A stretch of DNA of 24,000 bases, taken from the NCBI GenBank assembly GCA_012295275.1, contig CM022674.1, positions 13,015,864 through 13,039,863 on the forward strand, in the 5' to 3' direction. This DNA comes from Chrysomallon squamiferum (lineage: Eukaryota > Mollusca > Gastropoda > Neomphalida > Peltospiridae). Under the pieces are notes generated by a model. That model made no database searches. It was given only the letters and a program-made list of their open reading frames with translations, and was not told the DNA's origin. Below, one piece after another: positions 23,258 to 24,000 of this stretch (positions are counted from its first letter, which is position 1; the number at the start of each line of letters is the position of its first letter). A program made the position numbers and the translations under genes.

Positions 23258-23346
23258 CTCGCGATAGCTCAGTTGGTAGAGCGGAGGACTGTAGAGGTTT
23301 ATACAAAGCTATCCTTAGGTCACTGGTTCGAATCCGGTTCGCGAGA
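23258..23346 (+). tRNA. tRNA-Tyr(GUA), gene 7, compensated acceptor stem
   Basis: Full cloverleaf with the gene 1 intron and internal boxes, but the acceptor is CTCGCGA paired with TCGCGAG. All seven pairs are Watson-Crick, with position 2-71 changed from C-G to T-A on both strands. It is the best-paired acceptor in the window. A T7 run at 23355-23361 is the terminator. The 3' half and downstream flank were duplicated in tandem to make the half-tRNA at 23476. Confidence 0.96.
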
Positions 23347-23386
23347 CAGTAATATTTTTTTGTTTTGTTGTTTTTTTTGGATTTAA

Positions 23387-23426
<40 letters not shown>

Positions 23427-23635
23427 CTTCTGTTATTATTATTATTATTATTATTATAACGAACAACTTATACAAAGGTTGATACAAAGCTATCCTTAGC
23501 TCACTGGTTCGAATCCGGTTCGCGAGAAAGTAATGTTTTTTGTTGTTGTTTTTTTGGATTTAATTTAATATATATATATATATATATATTATCTTCTGTT
23601 GCTATTATTATTATTATTATTATAACGAACAACTT
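23294..23635 (+). repeat. Tandem duplication of tRNA-Tyr 3' half plus flank (two units)
   Basis: Unit 1 runs from the gene 7 intron (about 23294) to 23469 and unit 2 from about 23476 to 23635. Both hold, in order: intron end, tRNA 3' exon, GCGAGA-AGTAAT, T/GTT-rich spacer, GGATTTAATT, an (AT)n run, ATCTTCTGTT, an (ATT)n run and ATAACGAACAACTT. The units differ mainly in (AT)n and (ATT)n length and a few substitutions. The junction (about 23467-23480) carries a second TATACAAAG, suggesting the breakpoint lay in that short intron sequence. Confidence 0.88.
23476..23527 (+). pseudogene. 3'-half tRNA-Tyr pseudogene
   Basis: Contains only an intron-like sequence, AGGTTGATACAAAGCT (23476-23491), and tRNA positions 38-73 (23492-23527). 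It ends TCGCGAGA as in gene 7. The acceptor 5' strand, D arm and anticodon arm 5' strand are missing, so no tRNA can form. There is one change in the variable region (CTTAGCTCAC instead of CTTAGGTCAC). The B box GGTTCGAATCC and a T6 run (23536-23541) survive without an A box. It arose by tandem duplication of the gene 7 3' half plus flank. Confidence 0.93.
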
Positions 23636-23689
23636 TTGTTGTATATTAATGTATATTTTTTCGTTAGAATCCTAATGGAAACAGACATC

Positions 23690-23744
23690 AAATGTTTCGT
23701 TTTTTTTCATATTTTGGGAATTGTTGTTGTTTTCTTTTTATGAT

Positions 23745-23775
<31 letters not shown>

Positions 23776-23890
23776 TTTGTTTATTTTTTTATTATTATTA
23801 TTATTATTTTTTTTTTTTTTTTTTTTTTTTTTTTATTTTATTTATTTTTTTTTTTTTTTATTATTATTATTTTTTTTTATTTATGTGTTT
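23690..23890 (+). repeat. (TTTA)n, (ATT)n and poly-T low-complexity block
   Basis: About eight TTTA units (23747-23780), ATT repeats, then T tracts broken by A. It encodes nothing despite open frames. Confidence 0.92.
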
Positions 23891-24000
23891 GTCATATACT
23901 TAATTATTATCTTTCTTCTAAAGTTATCGATGCAACTTTTCGGTCAGTAGTAACATAAAAAAATATATTTGTGTTTTCTTTGGGCAATATACGCGGGAAA

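Overview
The window looks like nuclear DNA of an animal, most likely a mollusc or another lophotrochozoan. It is AT-rich (my estimate by eye is about 35% GC) and full of microsatellites: long (CT)n/(GA)n, (ATT)n/(AAT)n, (ACAT)n, (CTA)n and homopolymer tracts. I find no protein-coding gene that I can defend. Every long open frame is a translated microsatellite, a translated tRNA gene, or a short unrecognised frame. The animal placement rests on intron-containing nuclear tRNA-Tyr genes, a CTCF-type motif, short hAT-like transposon ends and this repeat spectrum. The mollusc placement is inference only.

The real genes are RNA genes. There are seven full-length tRNA-Tyr(GUA) genes, each 89 nt with a 16-nt intron, at 5210, 5704, 6389, 6884, 7824 (minus strand), 15123 and 23258. 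A 3'-half tRNA-Tyr pseudogene lies at 23476. Their A and B boxes, cloverleaf pairing and T-run terminators can be read directly. The first four genes form two copies of a two-gene segment: gene 1 to gene 3 is 1179 bp and gene 2 to gene 4 is 1180 bp. These four share a conserved block about 115-121 bp upstream. The last two plus-strand genes instead carry a CACGTG box about 89 bp upstream, and the minus-strand gene carries one about 98 bp upstream. The acceptor stem comes in three versions, one of them a compensated base-pair exchange.

Layout: 1-4.3 kb holds microsatellites and unique AT-rich DNA, including a YY1-like start-codon site near 3.9 kb. 4.28-5.0 kb is a large (CT)n and (ATT)n block. 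5.0-7.9 kb is the tRNA-Tyr cluster. 8.3-9.1 kb has CRE pairs, three clustered TAATCC sites, a hAT-like MITE candidate and a CCAAT/GC-box site. 9.4-11.1 kb has (AAT)n and a facing (CT)n/(GA)n pair. 11.1-14.4 kb is mostly unique DNA with a CTCF-type motif at 11408 and a YY1-type ATG site at 13826. 14.4-16.1 kb holds a degenerate repeat family of about 150-180 bp around the sixth tRNA gene. 16-20.4 kb is unique DNA broken up by three long (GA)n tracts. 20.4-23.2 kb has a 41-bp perfect tandem duplication, poly-A/T tracts and CRE sites. 23.2-24 kb has the seventh tRNA gene, a local tandem duplication that made the half-tRNA, and AT-rich low-complexity DNA.

The coherent biology here is a tRNA-Tyr family expanding by tandem and segmental duplication, with its members diverging in acceptor stem, intron and upstream sequence.
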